From Gigaspora rosea (Eukaryota; Glomeromycota; Glomeromycetes; Diversisporales; Gigasporaceae), in assembly GCA_003550325.1 (NCBI GenBank), contig QKWP01000132.1, positions 45,233 through 109,232 of the forward strand: a DNA stretch of 64,000 nucleotides, read 5' to 3'. Below are positions 1-12,693 of this stretch, piece after piece. Every line of letters starts with the position of its first letter. The first letter of the stretch is position 1. The notes under the pieces were generated by a model. That model did not search any database and had not been told where the DNA came from. It saw only the letters and a list, made by a program, of their open reading frames with translations. The position numbers and the translations under genes are program-made.

Positions 1-3000
1 TAATTAAAGAGGTAACATTAAATGGTGAACTCTTATTGAAATGGTTACTCAATGAATAAAAAATTTATACCCACAAACTGTAAGATATATTTATGAATTG
101 ATTGAAAAGTATATTTAATAGTTGATTCCTTATTAAATAATTATTTATATAAACCTTAATACTTACTCCCTTTATTACGAATGATAATAATTAGGAGAAA
201 TATGTGATGATGTATATTGAATTTATTATAAATTGTAAATTCATGTAATTAAAATTTTACACTAACCTTCTAATGAATTCATTTTATCAGAAAGACATCT
301 CTATTATAAGAATAAAAAGAATATGATTTATTATACTCACCGGATAATAATCAAGGATATTATTTTGTACATATAATTCAAGATAATCATGGAAATCTTA
401 AGAATAGATATGACAAACAAAAAGAGTGGAATTGAATCATGTGCCAAGAGGAAACCATTATTGTAATAAAGGATCTATTTAAAATATATAGAAAAAGATA
501 TTTGAATAGAAAATTGAATTAATAAAATATAAATTGTCACTAATGCCTTGATTCAAGTACAATTGATTTCTTTAATCGAGCATTATACGTGACAGAGAAG
601 TAACTATATAACGATATATTTACTCACTCGAATAATAATTATCAGTGGAATATTTTTTAAAAAAATATCAAAAAATGCACCCCATATCATTGCATTTTCA
701 AATATATGTTCAAGTATATTAAATCTATTAATTTGCTCATATCGGTATAACTTCTTAGTAAATATAGGTATGTCTTTTAAAATTGACAAATATTCATAAT
801 CGGTTATTGCTAATATAATTAGCACAGTTACTAAACCTCGATATGTCTTAACCCAATCTTTAAAATTTTCACCAATAGCGGGATCTTTAATTCCCTTATA
901 AATAGTATAGATTGCTATACATAAATTTATTAATAATGGAATAATCAGGACTAATAATCTTCAAATCGTGTTGTTTATAAGAGTCAAAAGATTAATGGTG
1001 ATAATAATTAATATGAATTTAATTTAATTTAATGATAGAAATAAATTAATTTTGTAAAAAAATACCTATACCAGTAAAATTCCGGTATATCATTAGAATA
1101 GTCAATAATAAAGATAATTGAAAGCTTAAAATTAGGGATGATTAATACAAGTCCTAATATTGCGGAGCTTATTGCTTCAAACTTTTTTGATTTTAGCTTT
1201 TTAAAACAAAAATTTTATAAATATTTTCGATGAAAATTTCTAAAAAAAAAAATAATAATGATAAATAATTTTACCTTATGGCTCAGTATACGGGATGATA
1301 ACCAGAATATTATAAAAATCACAATCCCGACGATTATTTGTACTTTGTGTACACTCCATTTGTCCTCTACAATAAGAAAATTAGCCACGAAATTCAACTT
1401 CAACCCATTTTTTGAACGAGATAATTAACTCACTAATTGTTGCAAAGCCGTGATCATGGTCTAAATCATCAGTTACACCGAAAGAGAAGGTAGTGATATT
1501 CTTATAAATAATCATATTGTTTAAATCAGAAAATACCTCCAAAGCAGTCCTTTCGGTTTCATGATTTGTCATATCTATGCAAATTAAAATAGCGATTTGA
1601 TCAACCTTCATTTTATATCTATTATTATAAGTTATGCTTAAGCAAGAACGATGTATTGGCACTTTATTAGCAAGTTCATTCAATAGAGTATCAAAATACG
1701 CCGATTGATTATCTTTGGATAATAATAAGAATTTTTTGGAGGCATCTGTGGTAAGATGTACGGAGCCTACAATGGTTTTAGTGGTTTTATCTACAAGCAA
1801 ATATAATGAGAATCATGTGAAGTGTATTAAAAATATATATACCGTATTTGCGCGTAATAACGCGCATCTGCGCGTTATTTCGAGACAAATGCGCGATATT
1901 TCGAATTATTTTGACAGGTTTGATTACCGAAGAACCATTTTTTGATTTATGGTGTATGTATGTTTAAGGTGCGCGTTAATTTGGGACGCGCATGGGCTTA
2001 TTTTGAGCTAAAAAACAATATCAAAAAAATGGGAATTTCGAAATAACGCGCATGCACGTTATTACGCGCAAATACGGTAAACAAAATGCGCAACTACCTG
2101 AATATATTTTCCGATTATCTAAATTATCGAAAAGTCCAAAAAGATGATGTGAATAATAAAATTTCAAACCAATTTTCAAAAAGTGCATTAAAAATATTAC
2201 CTGATTTAAAAATCCAAATATCATTATGAATTCCTTTTAGAGGATAATTATCCGAGTGTTCAAGTTTGACGAAATTATTATCCACCGTCACGAAATATTG
2301 TTCGCCATATTCGTTAAATGTGCTATTAATAACTGTTATACTAACAGTAGATTTATCTGGACTGAGTTTGCAGAAGTCATGCATATTTGCTGAAACTCTT
2401 TGTCTGATGCTATTATCAGAAGCTTTGTAGATGGTGATGTTTTCAATTGACAAATTAACATTAACATTGAATGTGATGTTTAGGGTGGTCATTGATGAAT
2501 TGACATTAGCATTAATTGATGGAATAGTTTCTTCTATCAGAACATTATCGTATTCAGAATCTAAATAGATAAAGATATTAAATTTCAATGAAAATAAAAT
2601 TTATGTTTGAAATTAATGTAAGTTTACTCAACCGTTATACAGATTAGGTAACGGAATAGTTAACAAAGACCAAGAAGTATTATCAATTGTATAGGGTGAA
2701 ACGAGTAGAAAAGTATTATTATTCATAATAGTGTTTATACCAAAGTAATTTGTAAGAAAATGATCCGGAGACTTTAAGAGAATTTGAGAATTGTTTTGAT
2801 CATAAGCATAAATATAATGATAAGTATTATCATCATTATCGTCATAAGCTGTAAGACCTAATATATAACCACCAAATGGCATGGTTTTTGCTTTCCATCC
2901 CTGCTGGGATAGACCTGTTACGTTAGGGTGTTCGTATATTATATCTGTATATATTACCGCTCCTGATGAATCAAGAAACACTTCTACATAATGCGTTGTA

Positions 3001-4317
3001 TTGTTGTTGTTGTTGTTAACAGAGATTATACAAATAATATATATTACAGATGTATCGCAATAAATTGAATTAATTATCATATTAGGATCTATTTGATAGA
3101 TATAAGTCCCTGTGTATTTAAAATTCGCTTTGTTGGAGGGTATAAATATCGCATAAGGCCCACCATTTTGAAGTAACAAATCGTTACGTTTCGTACAGTT
3201 AAAAACCGCTAAATAACCATTATCAAAAGTGGACAATATCGCGATCAGGGGATCCGCACTATGATCTACACTATCATTATACGTCGTCAGTGTTAAATTT
3301 CCAGAATTATCTCTATATAGTTATTATAATATTAACCATAAATATAATAATATATAATTAATAATAAGAAATAATTTATTCCTCACCGGGTGAATTATTC
3401 ACAGACAACATTATTAGGTTAAGTAAAATTTTAAAATCTTATAATGTGGGTGAAGAATATCAAAAATCACCACGGGTGAGGAATAACTTATACTAATCAT
3501 TTTAAACATTAAACATTAGAAAGATTAAATTACATTAAATATTGCTCCCATTTCAAAGACATCTGGTCAAAGGTTAATCTAATGAATCCAAAATTCGCGT
3601 TTTTGTTTAACTGAATTGTACTGTTAATCCAAACACCCAAAAGCGTTGTACTGGTGATTTACAGATTGATTATCAATAATCATTAATAAAAAAATTATAA
3701 AATCATTATTTACAACGTAAAATATAGATATACCTTCGACTGTTTCCATCCCAATCGATGACATCCGCCCACTCTTCATAAGTTGTAGGATCAGAAGAAT
3801 TTGCTGCATTCACATAAGTTACCAAGATGAATGGTTTCTGTAAAGGATATATTGTAATAGGATTTACTATATTATGCAATATTCTTGTGTTGTTCTTTTG
3901 TGCATCTTTTAAATATATAACTATATTATTAAGTTTGTTAATTTTGTATTCTGCATTATCGTCATTGAGTAAGCAATAATTCACAGGATGTAAATTTAAA
4001 TTTGGATTGATCTCTTTAACTGTCACATTTGGATGAATAACTCTTATACGTAATTTCTGCTCTAAACTCATTCCTCGGATTTTTAAACAATCGGTTGATG
4101 ACTGTGTTGAATCATTTCGTATAATATGAGCGAGAATTGTTCCATCATCATAAGTTTTAATGTCTGCCACAAGAGGTGATGTATCTTGTGTTCCTAATGT
4201 ACTCTCCGTGTAGTTAAAATATTTATACTGTGATTGTTGTGATTTCGTTGATGTTATGATTAAGCAAATAAATAAATACTGTATTATAAATTTAGAAGGG
4301 TGACTAGTTATTTTCAT
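1..4317 (-). CDS. Multi-exon secreted/membrane protein gene, 3' end beyond the window
   Basis: I do not recognise a named family. The ATG at 4317 opens a signal peptide: MKITS, then a hydrophobic run IIQYLFICLIITS, then SQQ. Exons read with GT-AG borders: 4317 to about 3713, about 3650-3551, 3312-2633, 2560-2201, 1792 to about 1400, about 1375-1268, 1198-1063 and about 980-609, with more toward position 1. The first four encode an Asn- and Thr-rich extracellular region with many N-glycosylation sequons. The exon near 1370-1268 holds a membrane segment (VQIIVGIVIFIIFWLSS). The following exons hold further hydrophobic stretches (ISSAILGLVLIIP, LLVLIIPLLINLCIAIYTIY). Topology is therefore a large ectodomain followed by several membrane passes. 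The border near 1380 would need an intron of only 22-39 bp, so it may be a frameshift. A decayed paralogue lies at 39769-42075 and supplies the C-terminal end missing here. Function unknown. Confidence 0.72.
1840..2079. mobile_element. 240-bp MITE with CGCG-rich terminal inverted repeats, inside an intron
   Basis: The ends are inverted copies of about 44 bp beginning TACCGTATTTGCGCGTAATA. They are packed with CGCG and GCGC in an otherwise AT-rich setting. The element lies in the intron 1793-2200 of the membrane-protein gene, so it need not disturb the protein. No clear target-site duplication is visible and no coding sequence is present. Superfamily unassigned. Confidence 0.75.
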
Positions 4318-5006
4318 CGCGAATTACTTTGATGTCTGATCTTACGAAAATAGTAAACTTTAGAAAATAGATTTTTTACGTCATTTATTGCTCTAAATGG
4401 GTTTCTTTACTAATTTTATTTATACTTTTTAGAAAATGTAATTTCGTTAACAGAATAATAATACGGGCCGATGGAAAAATCATAGGCCGAGGTCGATCCT
4501 CGGGCCGTGGACCGGACCGACCTTTTTTTGCTAAACAATTTTTCTGATCAGAATTAGTCCCCATATCTGTATCAAATGTGTAGAAACCATCAGGTCATTC
4601 CTTGCCAAAATTCCAGCGATACTAAATTATTTAGTATTTATTTATTTTGTGATTTCATCCAATCATGTGATATTGCATGATCTCAGCCGGTAAAATTGAA
4701 TTGTATTATTGGTCAATTGCTTACCTTAGCTATGATCCGCGCTTATGAAACTAAGAATCACTTATTATTATGAAACCGCATAATAATTATAAGTATTCAT
4801 TGCATTTAATTGGTCAATTAATTTTCTTAGCTGTAAATTGCTTATGAAACCGATCAAGGGTGTTTTCAGGCCTCATTCTCGGATACAACCAGGGTGGCCC
4901 TCCAAAGTGTCAGTGACGTGATCACTTCACCAATCAGGTATAATATTATATATATTAAGTGGTCGTTGAATCACTTTAATATATATATACTACGTAGCAT
5001 ATTAGC

Positions 5007-5030
5007 CCGTGCCTCCGGCACGGAGCTAAG
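5007..5030 (+). other. GC-rich hairpin followed by CTAA, possible Helitron 3' end
   Basis: A perfect 7-bp stem with a 3-base loop (CCGTGCC TCC GGCACGG, 5007-5023) is followed at once by AGCTAAG, which contains the CTRR tetranucleotide typical of Helitron 3' ends. Helitron hairpins usually sit some 5-10 bases before CTRR, so this spacing is short. No RepHel helicase and no matching 5' TC end were seen, so this could be only a terminus of a non-autonomous copy. Confidence 0.3.
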
Positions 5031-5739
5031 GGTATTCATTCGAGTTGACGGTATACCGGCATATGCACAGTCAACAGATCGAAAAGATGGTTAAGCAGGG
5101 CTTCAGGGTCCCGGGCCAATCACAAGCCCAGCGCCGCAGAAAGGAAAACACGTGAAAATATATGCCAAGTCACGAGACTCAATAAGGCCGCTATTTTTTT
5201 TTGGATTAAAAGTAATTTTTTTTGGATAACGCACAAAATTTTGGAAACTTTTGGATTTAGCCGGTATTAAAAAATTAAATTTCATAATTCGGGCCACGTC
5301 ATGTGATTCACGTGACTTGAATTATTGCGTTGAACACAACCAATCAGATTAATGAAAATTAATAGACAATCTCAAAACGCTAAAGTCATGTATAAAATTT
5401 TGGTTTTTTATGAATAATCCCCAAAATTATGACATTATTTTCAGCGTCCTGATACAGATGAGTACGATGTAAAATCCAAGTAAATCGCAAGTAAAAGGAG
5501 TTTAACCGCAATATCTATGCCAAGATTGCAAATTCCGCTGTGAGAAGCAAACCATTTCGCATTTTCTTGGTTTCACCCAAAATTAACCAATCATGATCGA
5601 GAATTATTTGCTATTAAAATTTATTACTGAGTTTTTACAACAACGGTCTTTTAAAACTACTTTAATCCATAATTAAGTGTATAGAATATTTTAATAACTA
5701 CATGTTTAATTGTTAGCTGAAAGTAAGTTAAAAAGATAG

Positions 5740-6042
5740 TTTTTCTGAAAATTGCTTCCGAATTTACCCTTACCCATTATACAACTGACCGATCGTTCAA
5801 TAACAAACCGATTCTTCACTACCCGAAAATACCCAAACGCTTCAACAACTAGTGATAATGCTTTTTTTACAGCTTGGCGTAGCTATTCTTTGAATATTTA
5901 TTGCTCATTTATCTAATATAGAGACCAAAAAACTATTTATTTGAAGGTTTCATTTGTTATTCTTCATGTCACTTAATAGCAGAAGTTTGTGTAATGATTT
6001 ATCGAAAAAAGACTCCTAAAAAATCAAATCGATGGATATGTG
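5740..6042 (+). repeat. Dispersed repeat, copy 1
   Basis: About 300 bp with an inverted-orientation relative at 49955-50205. Shared blocks include ATTATACAACTGA, CACTACCCGAAAATA and TTTATCGAAAAAAGAC. No terminal repeats or coding sequence could be defined, so the element type is unknown. Confidence 0.6.
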
Positions 6043-7558
6043 TTATTTACGATTTCACACTGACGGCCGGCCTGCGTTATGCAGGCAAGAAACTACAGGC
6101 TAATGCTATACAACTCAAGCGCACTGTTTACGGTAATTCACGGCACAATTTTATTTACAAATTAACAATGCTTATTTCCGGACATCAGACCGGTTCATCC
6201 CAAATTGTGGCATGCATGTAATTCTTTTCGATTTAAATTAATGCATATTTTTTATTATGTAGTTATTCGATGTGAGTAAATTACATTTTTACATAATTGT
6301 ATTTACAGTTGGTTGAATTATCAGTTTTCACAGTTATCACGCATAAACGGTTCTACTGATTATTAGTCAGGACAAATCTTCATGTTATCTGTGTATATAA
6401 TAATCATTAACAGGATTATGTGGATCTTTTATTATAAGGAATCTTTCTGATTAATTAAAAATACAAATCCCTGTATATGGTAGACATTAAGGGTAGGGTA
6501 TTTTACATCACATTACACATATATAATTTCATGCAGATCACAGAACTCAGCTCTTATAAAAGATTACACAAACTCATGATCTTTAAAAATTTTTTGTTAA
6601 TGGTTTAATATTGTCAAAACAATGTTTTTTATTGTTCAAAAGGCTTGTATATTCAACAGTAAGTTGTTTTCTATTAGCAAGTTGTTTTAAAAAGAGGCTT
6701 ATTTAAAGGTAAGACAAAGTTAACTTTATATATTGGGCTTCAAAAATATATATTACAAGCAAACTTTATTAAATAATAATTATTTTTAAAAAATTTTAAC
6801 AGATAACAATTTCAATTACTTGTTAATGATTAATTATATTGCAAAACATTATAATGGTTAGGAATTTTTGGAAATTTGCTAGAGACTTTTTATAAAAAAA
6901 ATTGTTTATTAATAAATCTTTTATAGATTATATGTTATTTTATAATAATATTAAAACATGGGTAACAGTCTATTTAGATAGTTGTAAAAAGCTTAATTGT
7001 AATGTGATAATGAGTATAAAAAGCATTTTATTAATATACTTATTTATTATTATATTGGTAAAATTGTTTAAAATAAAAAACTTCAATTTTTGTTCTAGTA
7101 AATGTAATAATTTGATTTGCTGATATGTAATAATTTACTATTTTTAGGTTTGTTGTACTAATGATCTATATTTTGCAGCTATACTATTATTTTACTATAA
7201 CGTAGATCATATAAAATACAGTCAGACCCCCTAAATGCACCCCCTAAATGCAGCACCTCTCTAAATGCACGACAGTTACCCGGGCCCACAACAGGCCTTA
7301 TAGATAAATGCACGTTCTATATTCTGTAAATGCATGCTACTTTTTCGGCCCCTCTATATTAAACTCCCTCCATAAATGCACGCACGTGATCACCGACCAA
7401 TCATAATTCATTATTTATAAAACATTACATCTTGAATTTATCCGATCCATATACCCGGTATTGGTTCATGAACTTGGATTTAAACTTCAAGTTGTAAATA
7501 ATAAATTTTATTTATGTTAAATTATTTTATTAAACCATTAAAACAATATGAGTTGAAT

Positions 7559-8233
7559 AAATATCGGTTTATCTCAAATATATATAGCTAGATAGCTTAA
7601 ATATAATAAAATTCAAGATCGAATGTACCATAAATCGCCGTATACAAGACCCGAGTCTCTTACATTCCACCAATTTTAAAACCTATAATAGACCCCGGGT
7701 CTAGTATGCAGCCGAGAGTTCATGTCACTAAGAGGAAAACTTTGAAGAGTATACACGTTTTGCATTTATAATAGGCAATCCAGATATTTGAAAAAAACTA
7801 TGTTGATTAATATAGATCCCATGATTCGCATCTGGGTATACTACGTGGTGGGTCTTGTATGCGGCGATTTACAGTAATAACACTGTAAGGTTCACNAAAT
7901 ATCGGTTTATCTCAAATATATATAGCTAGATAGCTTAAATATAATAAAATTCAAGATCGAATGTACCATAAATCGCCGTATACAAGACCCGGGTCTCTTA
8001 CATTCCACCAATTTTAAAACCTATAATAGACCCCGGGTCTAGTATGCAGCCAAGAGTTCATGTCACTAAGAGGAAAACTTTGAAGGGTATACACGTTTTG
8101 CATTTATAATAGGCAATCCAGATATTTGAAAAAAACCATGTTGATTAATATAGATCCCATGATTCGCATCTGGGTATACTACGTGGTGGGTCTTGTATGC
8201 GGCGATTTATAGTAATAATACTGTAAGGTTCAC
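7559..8233 (+). repeat. 337-bp direct duplication across a single N
   Basis: 7559-7895 and 7897-8233 are the same 337-bp sequence, joined by one N at 7896. I count six differences, all transitions. Each copy contains a small inverted-repeat element with about 22-bp arms (TAAATCGCCGTATACAAGAC). The N at the exact junction suggests that two overlapping contig ends were abutted rather than merged. Confidence 0.9.
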
Positions 8234-8690
8234 TTGATATAATTTGTTAAATAATCAGAATGTTATTCAACAGTCACGGCCAAATGAAGTAACAATTTTG
8301 TTAAATATCCATTGTGTGAAATATGCTTTTAAAATCTGGGCACTTCTATAAAAAAAGAGATAGTCGGTCTTACCTTTTTTTTTTTTATTAAAATAATCAC
8401 TTTATTAGTTATTCAAGTCCCAATTAATTAAACATCTGCTTTTAACTCATTGAGTGAGGTGCTTGATAATCATCAAATCTTGCATCAATAAAAAGCCTGA
8501 TTACCTTTTATTTCGTCCATTGATGCTTGTAATTGATATCCGTAAAGGGGGATTAATGTAGTTAGACAATACTAGATAGATTTCTATTGTCACAACGTAG
8601 CATGAAGCAGCTAACAATCTTATCAACTGGTAAAATTAAACTGGTGTGTGATAAAAAAACCTTTGAGCATACTATATATGAGTACTGCCA

Positions 8691-8797
8691 AGGGAAAACT
8701 TGCCATCAGGCTTCCAATTATATTTTGTATCACACACGCTCTCTGATTGTGTCTAGTAACAATTCTAATTAAAAGCCTGATGGCAAGTTTCCCTTAA
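8691..8797. repeat. Hairpin inside the pogo-type element
   Basis: The arms AAGGGAAAACTTGCCATCAG (near 8691) and its inverted copy ending CAAGTTTCCCTT (near 8797) form a stem of about 23 bp around a loop of about 55 bases. It is noncoding and lies upstream of the transposase. It may be the remains of a small inserted element. Confidence 0.65.
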
Positions 8798-9373
8798 AAG
8801 AACTCACACGATAGTACTGTACGTGTTGCATTCCTAGCCACGATAATTCATCTTTGGTTAACACTTAAATTATACTTGACCTACAGAAATAAAACTATTG
8901 TTATTGCAATACTATTTTATTGATAAAGCACCTACTATACATGCAATAAAAACTATTTCAATTTCATATCAAAAATCAAAGCGAAATAATTTTTATGACG
9001 TGTATAGCACCTACTACGATTAAGAAAGATACTTATCTGCCTTGTTATTTGAAGCCGTCATGAATCTCAACGTTACCATATATATTAGTATTGTTCAAAT
9101 TAGGATATCCTTAATTTTGCAATGCATAAATTTGCACATGCCAAAAAATATTTTTTAAATCATATGCGATTTAAAAAGTTATCTAAATCGCAGCTATCTT
9201 ATGAAAATAATGCATAAAAATTTTTCAGCATGAGCAAAATCATGCATCGCAGAATTCTGAATATCCATTCCAGTATGACAACATTTCAGGTAATAGTACT
9301 CTATAATTATAGATAGATATATATATTTAAAGGGTCTTTAAGAAAAACAAATAAATTATTATAACAAAAGCAG

Positions 9374-10255
9374 CATGTCTTCCAGTAAGCGAAAAAATAA
9401 AACCACTCTTAATAACAAACAAAGAAAGGATATCATTGACTTTAAAAATAAAAATCCTAATATCAGCAATGTTGATCTTGCTGAGTGGGTAAAAAAAGAA
9501 TTTAATCTTGAGGTTCATCCAACCACTATTGGGGTCTAATAAAAATAAGGATGAAATTGGAGATAATCTCTCTACAAAAAGACAAAGAACAGTTCAATAT
9601 CCGGATATTGAGAACACTTTACATGAATGGATTTTGCAAAACCAAGACCAAATCATTTTAAGCGATGCTATTCTAATTGAAAAAGCAAAAAAAATTTGCC
9701 GAATTGTTAAACATACCAAATAGTGACCTTAAGTTTTCCCATGGGTGGTTATATAAATTTAAAAAAAGACACGAGTTAGGGCAGATAAAAAAGCATGGCG
9801 AAGATGCTTCTGTAGATGATGATGTCGTTGCAGATGCTATACCTAAACTAAGAGAGGTGTTAAAAGGATATGATTTAAAAGATATTTATAACATGGATGA
9901 AACGGGCTTATTTTACTGGTAATAATTGACTATTATTCCCGTAACGGGGAATAAAGTTTATTATTTCTCTTGATTTTTTTTTCTCTTCGGCCCCTATCGG
10001 AGCTAAAAAAAATTTTAAAAAAATAAACCGTTATTTCTCTATAGTGGGTATAAAGTTTACTAATACTGTACTTATCTTATAATTTGTTTTTTTTTTAGTC
10101 TTGAACCAGATACCACACTTGCTACTGTTCGTCTTAAAGGTAAAAAAAAGGATAAGGAAAGGTTGACCTTGGCACTTTGTGCCAATGCTGATGGAACAGA
10201 TAAAATAAAGCCATTTGTAATTGGTAAGTCTCCGAATCCACGTTGCTTTAAAAAT
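9374..10255 (+). pseudogene. Tigger/pogo-like transposase, frameshifted and truncated by the gap
   Basis: Transposases of this group bind the terminal repeats through a CENP-B-like N-terminal helix-turn-helix and cut with a DDE domain. The ATG at 9374 opens MSSSKRKNKTTLNNKQRKDI, the first helix-turn-helix. A frameshift near 9533 moves to the frame with YPDIENTLHEWILQNQ, and a second in the run of eight A near 9690 leads to FAELLNIP and the second DNA-binding region. The first catalytic Asp is in YNMDETGLFY. An intron with GT at 9919 and AG at 10097-10098 joins this to LEPDTTLAT and ALCANADGTDKIKPF before the N gap. Both frameshifts suggest a dead copy, though homopolymer sequencing error could explain the second. 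Confidence 0.85.
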
Positions 10256-11224
10256 NNNNNNNNNNNNNNNNNNNNNNNNNNNNNNNNNNNNNNNNNNNNN
10301 NNNNNNNNNNNNNNNNNNNNNNNNNNNNNNNNNNNNNNNNNNNNNNNNNNNNNNNNNNNNNNNNNNNNNNNNNNNNNNNNNNNNNNNNNNNNNNNNNNNN
10401 NNNNNNNNNNNNNNNNNNNNNNNNNNNNNNNNNNNNNNNNNNNNNNNNNNNNNNNNNNNNNNNNNNNNNNNNNNNNNNNNNNNNNNNNNNNNNNNNNNNN
10501 NNNNNNNNNNNNNNNNNNNNNNNNNNNNNNNNNNNNNNNNNNNNNNNNNNNNNNNNNNNNNNNNNNNNNNNNNNNNNNNNNNNNNNNNNNNNNNNNNNNN
10601 NNNNNNNNNNNNNNNNNNNNNNNNNNNNNNNNNNNNNNNNNNNNNNNNNNNNNNNNNNNNNNNNNNNNNNNNNNNNNNNNNNNNNNNNNNNNNNNNNNNN
10701 NNNNNNNNNNNNNNNNNNNNNNNNNNNNNNNNNNNNNNNNNNNNNNNNNNNNNNNNNNNNNNNNNNNNNNNNNNNNNNNNNNNNNNNNNNNNNNNNNNNN
10801 NNNNNNNNNNNNNNNNNNNNNNNNNNNNNNNNNNNNNNNNNNNNNNNNNNNNNNNNNNNNNNNNNNNNNNNNNNNNNNNNNNNNNNNNNNNNNNNNNNNN
10901 NNNNNNNNNNNNNNNNNNNNNNNNNNNNNNNNNNNNNNNNNNNNNNNNNNNNNNNNNNNNNNNNNNNNNNNNNNNNNNNNNNNNNNNNNNNNNNNNNNNN
11001 NNNNNNNNNNNNNNNNNNNNNNNNNNNNNNNNNNNNNNNNNNNNNNNNNNNNNNNNNNNNNNNNNNNNNNNNNNNNNNNNNNNNNNNNNNNNNNNNNNNN
11101 NNNNNNNNNNNNNNNNNNNNNNNNNNNNNNNNNNNNNNNNNNNNNNNNNNNNNNNNNNNNNNNNNNNNNNNNNNNNNNNNNNNNNNNNNNNNNNNNNNNN
11201 NNNNNNNNNNNNNNNNNNNNNNNN
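10256..11224. other. Assembly gap (969 N)
   Basis: Unknown bases. A run of A follows directly at 11225. By position the gap hides the second catalytic Asp and the rest of the transposase DDE domain. Confidence 0.99.
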
Positions 11225-11598
11225 AAAAAAAAAAAAAAAAAAAAAGTTTAAACTACTTATCTCTCATGTATAAACTGTATCGCTTTTCAAGAATAGAATT
11301 TGTAATCTATATAGATAACTATTGGCCAATAAAAAAGTCACGTAGTGGTAATTACACTGCGATCTGATTGGCTGTTCTCTAATTGCAGCCCCTCCCTAAA
11401 TGCAGGCCTTAGGGTCGGTCCTGACGACGTGCATTTAGGGGGGTCTGACTGTACCCTACCATTAACAGAATTCTGCAGAACCTTTACCTATTTTTTATGA
11501 TTGCAAAAATAGCTTTTTAATTTGTCCAAAATATGCTCATATACATGTTTTTATAATATATGTATATATATATGTATGTACATCTAATCTTTATATAC

Positions 11599-12578
11599 GG
11601 GTGTGGCGACATAGTGTAGTTGGATTGTTGTCACCCCCAAGTAGTTGTAACAAAAGGTACAGAGTTCAAACTCCACTGGAGACGATTTTAAAAAATTTAC
11701 CTGCGTTACAGTAACTTGGACTCCGAGCTCAAATGTACAAATCTGTTTTCTGGGTTACACCAATTCGTATTGGGAGCTCTGGCGCTGTGTTATGCACAGA
11801 ACTGGAGCGCATAGATCCTGGGGAGCGCAGGCGCTGTGTTACGCACAGGACTGTAGGACAAAAGGAAACCATTCTTGGCAAGACCCGAGCAAAGAGGTAG
11901 CCGACCTCCAATGGTACTTAAACAGAAATCGGACGGGGACAGACCAGAAGCGGACTGACCGAGAAGCAGACTGACCGGAAGCAAACTTACGACAAAAGGG
12001 CCTATGGCAGGACTTTACCAATCAGATCGCCAGAGTCACATGGAGGAAAAGGACATGTGTTACAAAAGCATGTACCAAGGGGAGAGAGACCATTGGGTTC
12101 GCCAATGGCAGACCACTCCTTCCAGGTCCTTGGATTGGGAGTAGGAATGTAACCGGGAGAAAGAAAGCGAGGTAGGGGTAAAGAAAGCAACTGGAAAGAA
12201 ACCAGAAGAGGAACGTTAGAAGTACCGGGGTTGGTAAGCTTTGTAAGGGCATGTGTCATACTATAGATACTAGTAAGAAGGTAATGGTTTGAGATACGGG
12301 CCAGGTTGCAGTAGCATTGAAGAAATGGCTTGAGATACGAACCTAGCGGCGGCAGCGCTACAGGTACTATTAGTGGTCAAGTAAGATGCAAAAACCAGGT
12401 TGATTATATGCGTGGGACATATAGGATATTCTGGTAGGTTTAGGTCATAGATAAATAGTATAAGTTTCGGTACTTGGTAGTTGTAGTAATCCAATGCAAT
12501 AGTCGAGGATATTGTAATGATAACTATAGTTTAATAAAGACCGAGGCATGATCTCACCTTAAAAATTAAAAAAAAATA
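11599..12578 (+). mobile_element. About 980-bp retroposon with tRNA-like head, copy A
   Basis: Flanked by a 14-bp duplication TAATCTTTATATAC (11585-11598 and 12579-12592). It begins GGGTGTGGCGACATAGTGTA, with an A-box-like TAGTGTAGTTGG and a B-box-like GAGTTCAAACTCC about 60 bases later, so a Pol III promoter of tRNA type is likely. The 3' end is A-rich after GAGGCATGATCTCACC. Long for a SINE. The body is GC-richer than its surroundings and contains two related 30-bp blocks with GGCGCTGTGTTA. Short open frames on both strands are not convincing. Copy B is at 24261-29152. Confidence 0.87.
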
Positions 12579-12693
12579 TAATCTTTATATACATATATAC
12601 ATAATTATGAAATAATTGTATTTACAAATCCAAATATTGCACTATTATTTATAAACTAATTTACACTACTATTATACAAAAAACTATTTGGCA

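Larger units (their letters stand above)
4318..7218. other. Intergenic region with repeat fragments, no convincing gene
   Basis: AT-rich DNA. 4460-4530 holds a GC-rich stretch rich in GGCCG and GGACC, resembling the subterminal motifs of the hAT-type MITE at 62324. 4925-5030 carries a stem around GTCGTTGAA and a GC-rich hairpin described separately. 5740-6042 is a dispersed repeat. Open reading frames of 60-75 codons here have no recognisable content. Confidence 0.6.
7219..11451 (+). mobile_element. Tigger/pogo-like DNA transposon (Tc1/mariner group) with an assembly gap
   Basis: The ends are inverted repeats beginning CAGTCAGACCCCC followed by TAAATGCA. The element is flanked by TA at 7217-7218 and 11452-11453, the expected TA target duplication. 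The interior has a broken pogo-type transposase (9374 to the gap), a hairpin at 8691-8797, a small inverted-repeat element (7630-7872) and an apparent false duplication around a single N at 7896. 969 unknown bases (10256-11224) replace the rest of the catalytic domain. Non-autonomous relatives sharing the CAGTCAGAC or CAGTCAAGC end lie at 13484, 40902, 44918 and 45560. Confidence 0.9.

Noticed and set aside
4894..6221. Short open frames at 4894, 5103 and 5994
   Set aside because: 60-75 codons, no domain, and they overlap hairpins or the dispersed repeat.
10163..11273. Open frames of 350-362 codons
   Set aside because: They run through 969 Ns; only the first 31 codons are real and belong to the pogo-type transposase exon.
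11600..11690. A genuine tRNA gene
   Set aside because: A and B boxes are present, but the acceptor ends do not pair convincingly and the same head occurs in a second copy with flanking duplications, so it is a retroposon head.
12002..12259. 85-codon antisense frame with a counterpart in retroposon copy B (28051-28381)
   Set aside because: The frames differ in register between copies, and shared residues follow from shared DNA. No sign of coding constraint.
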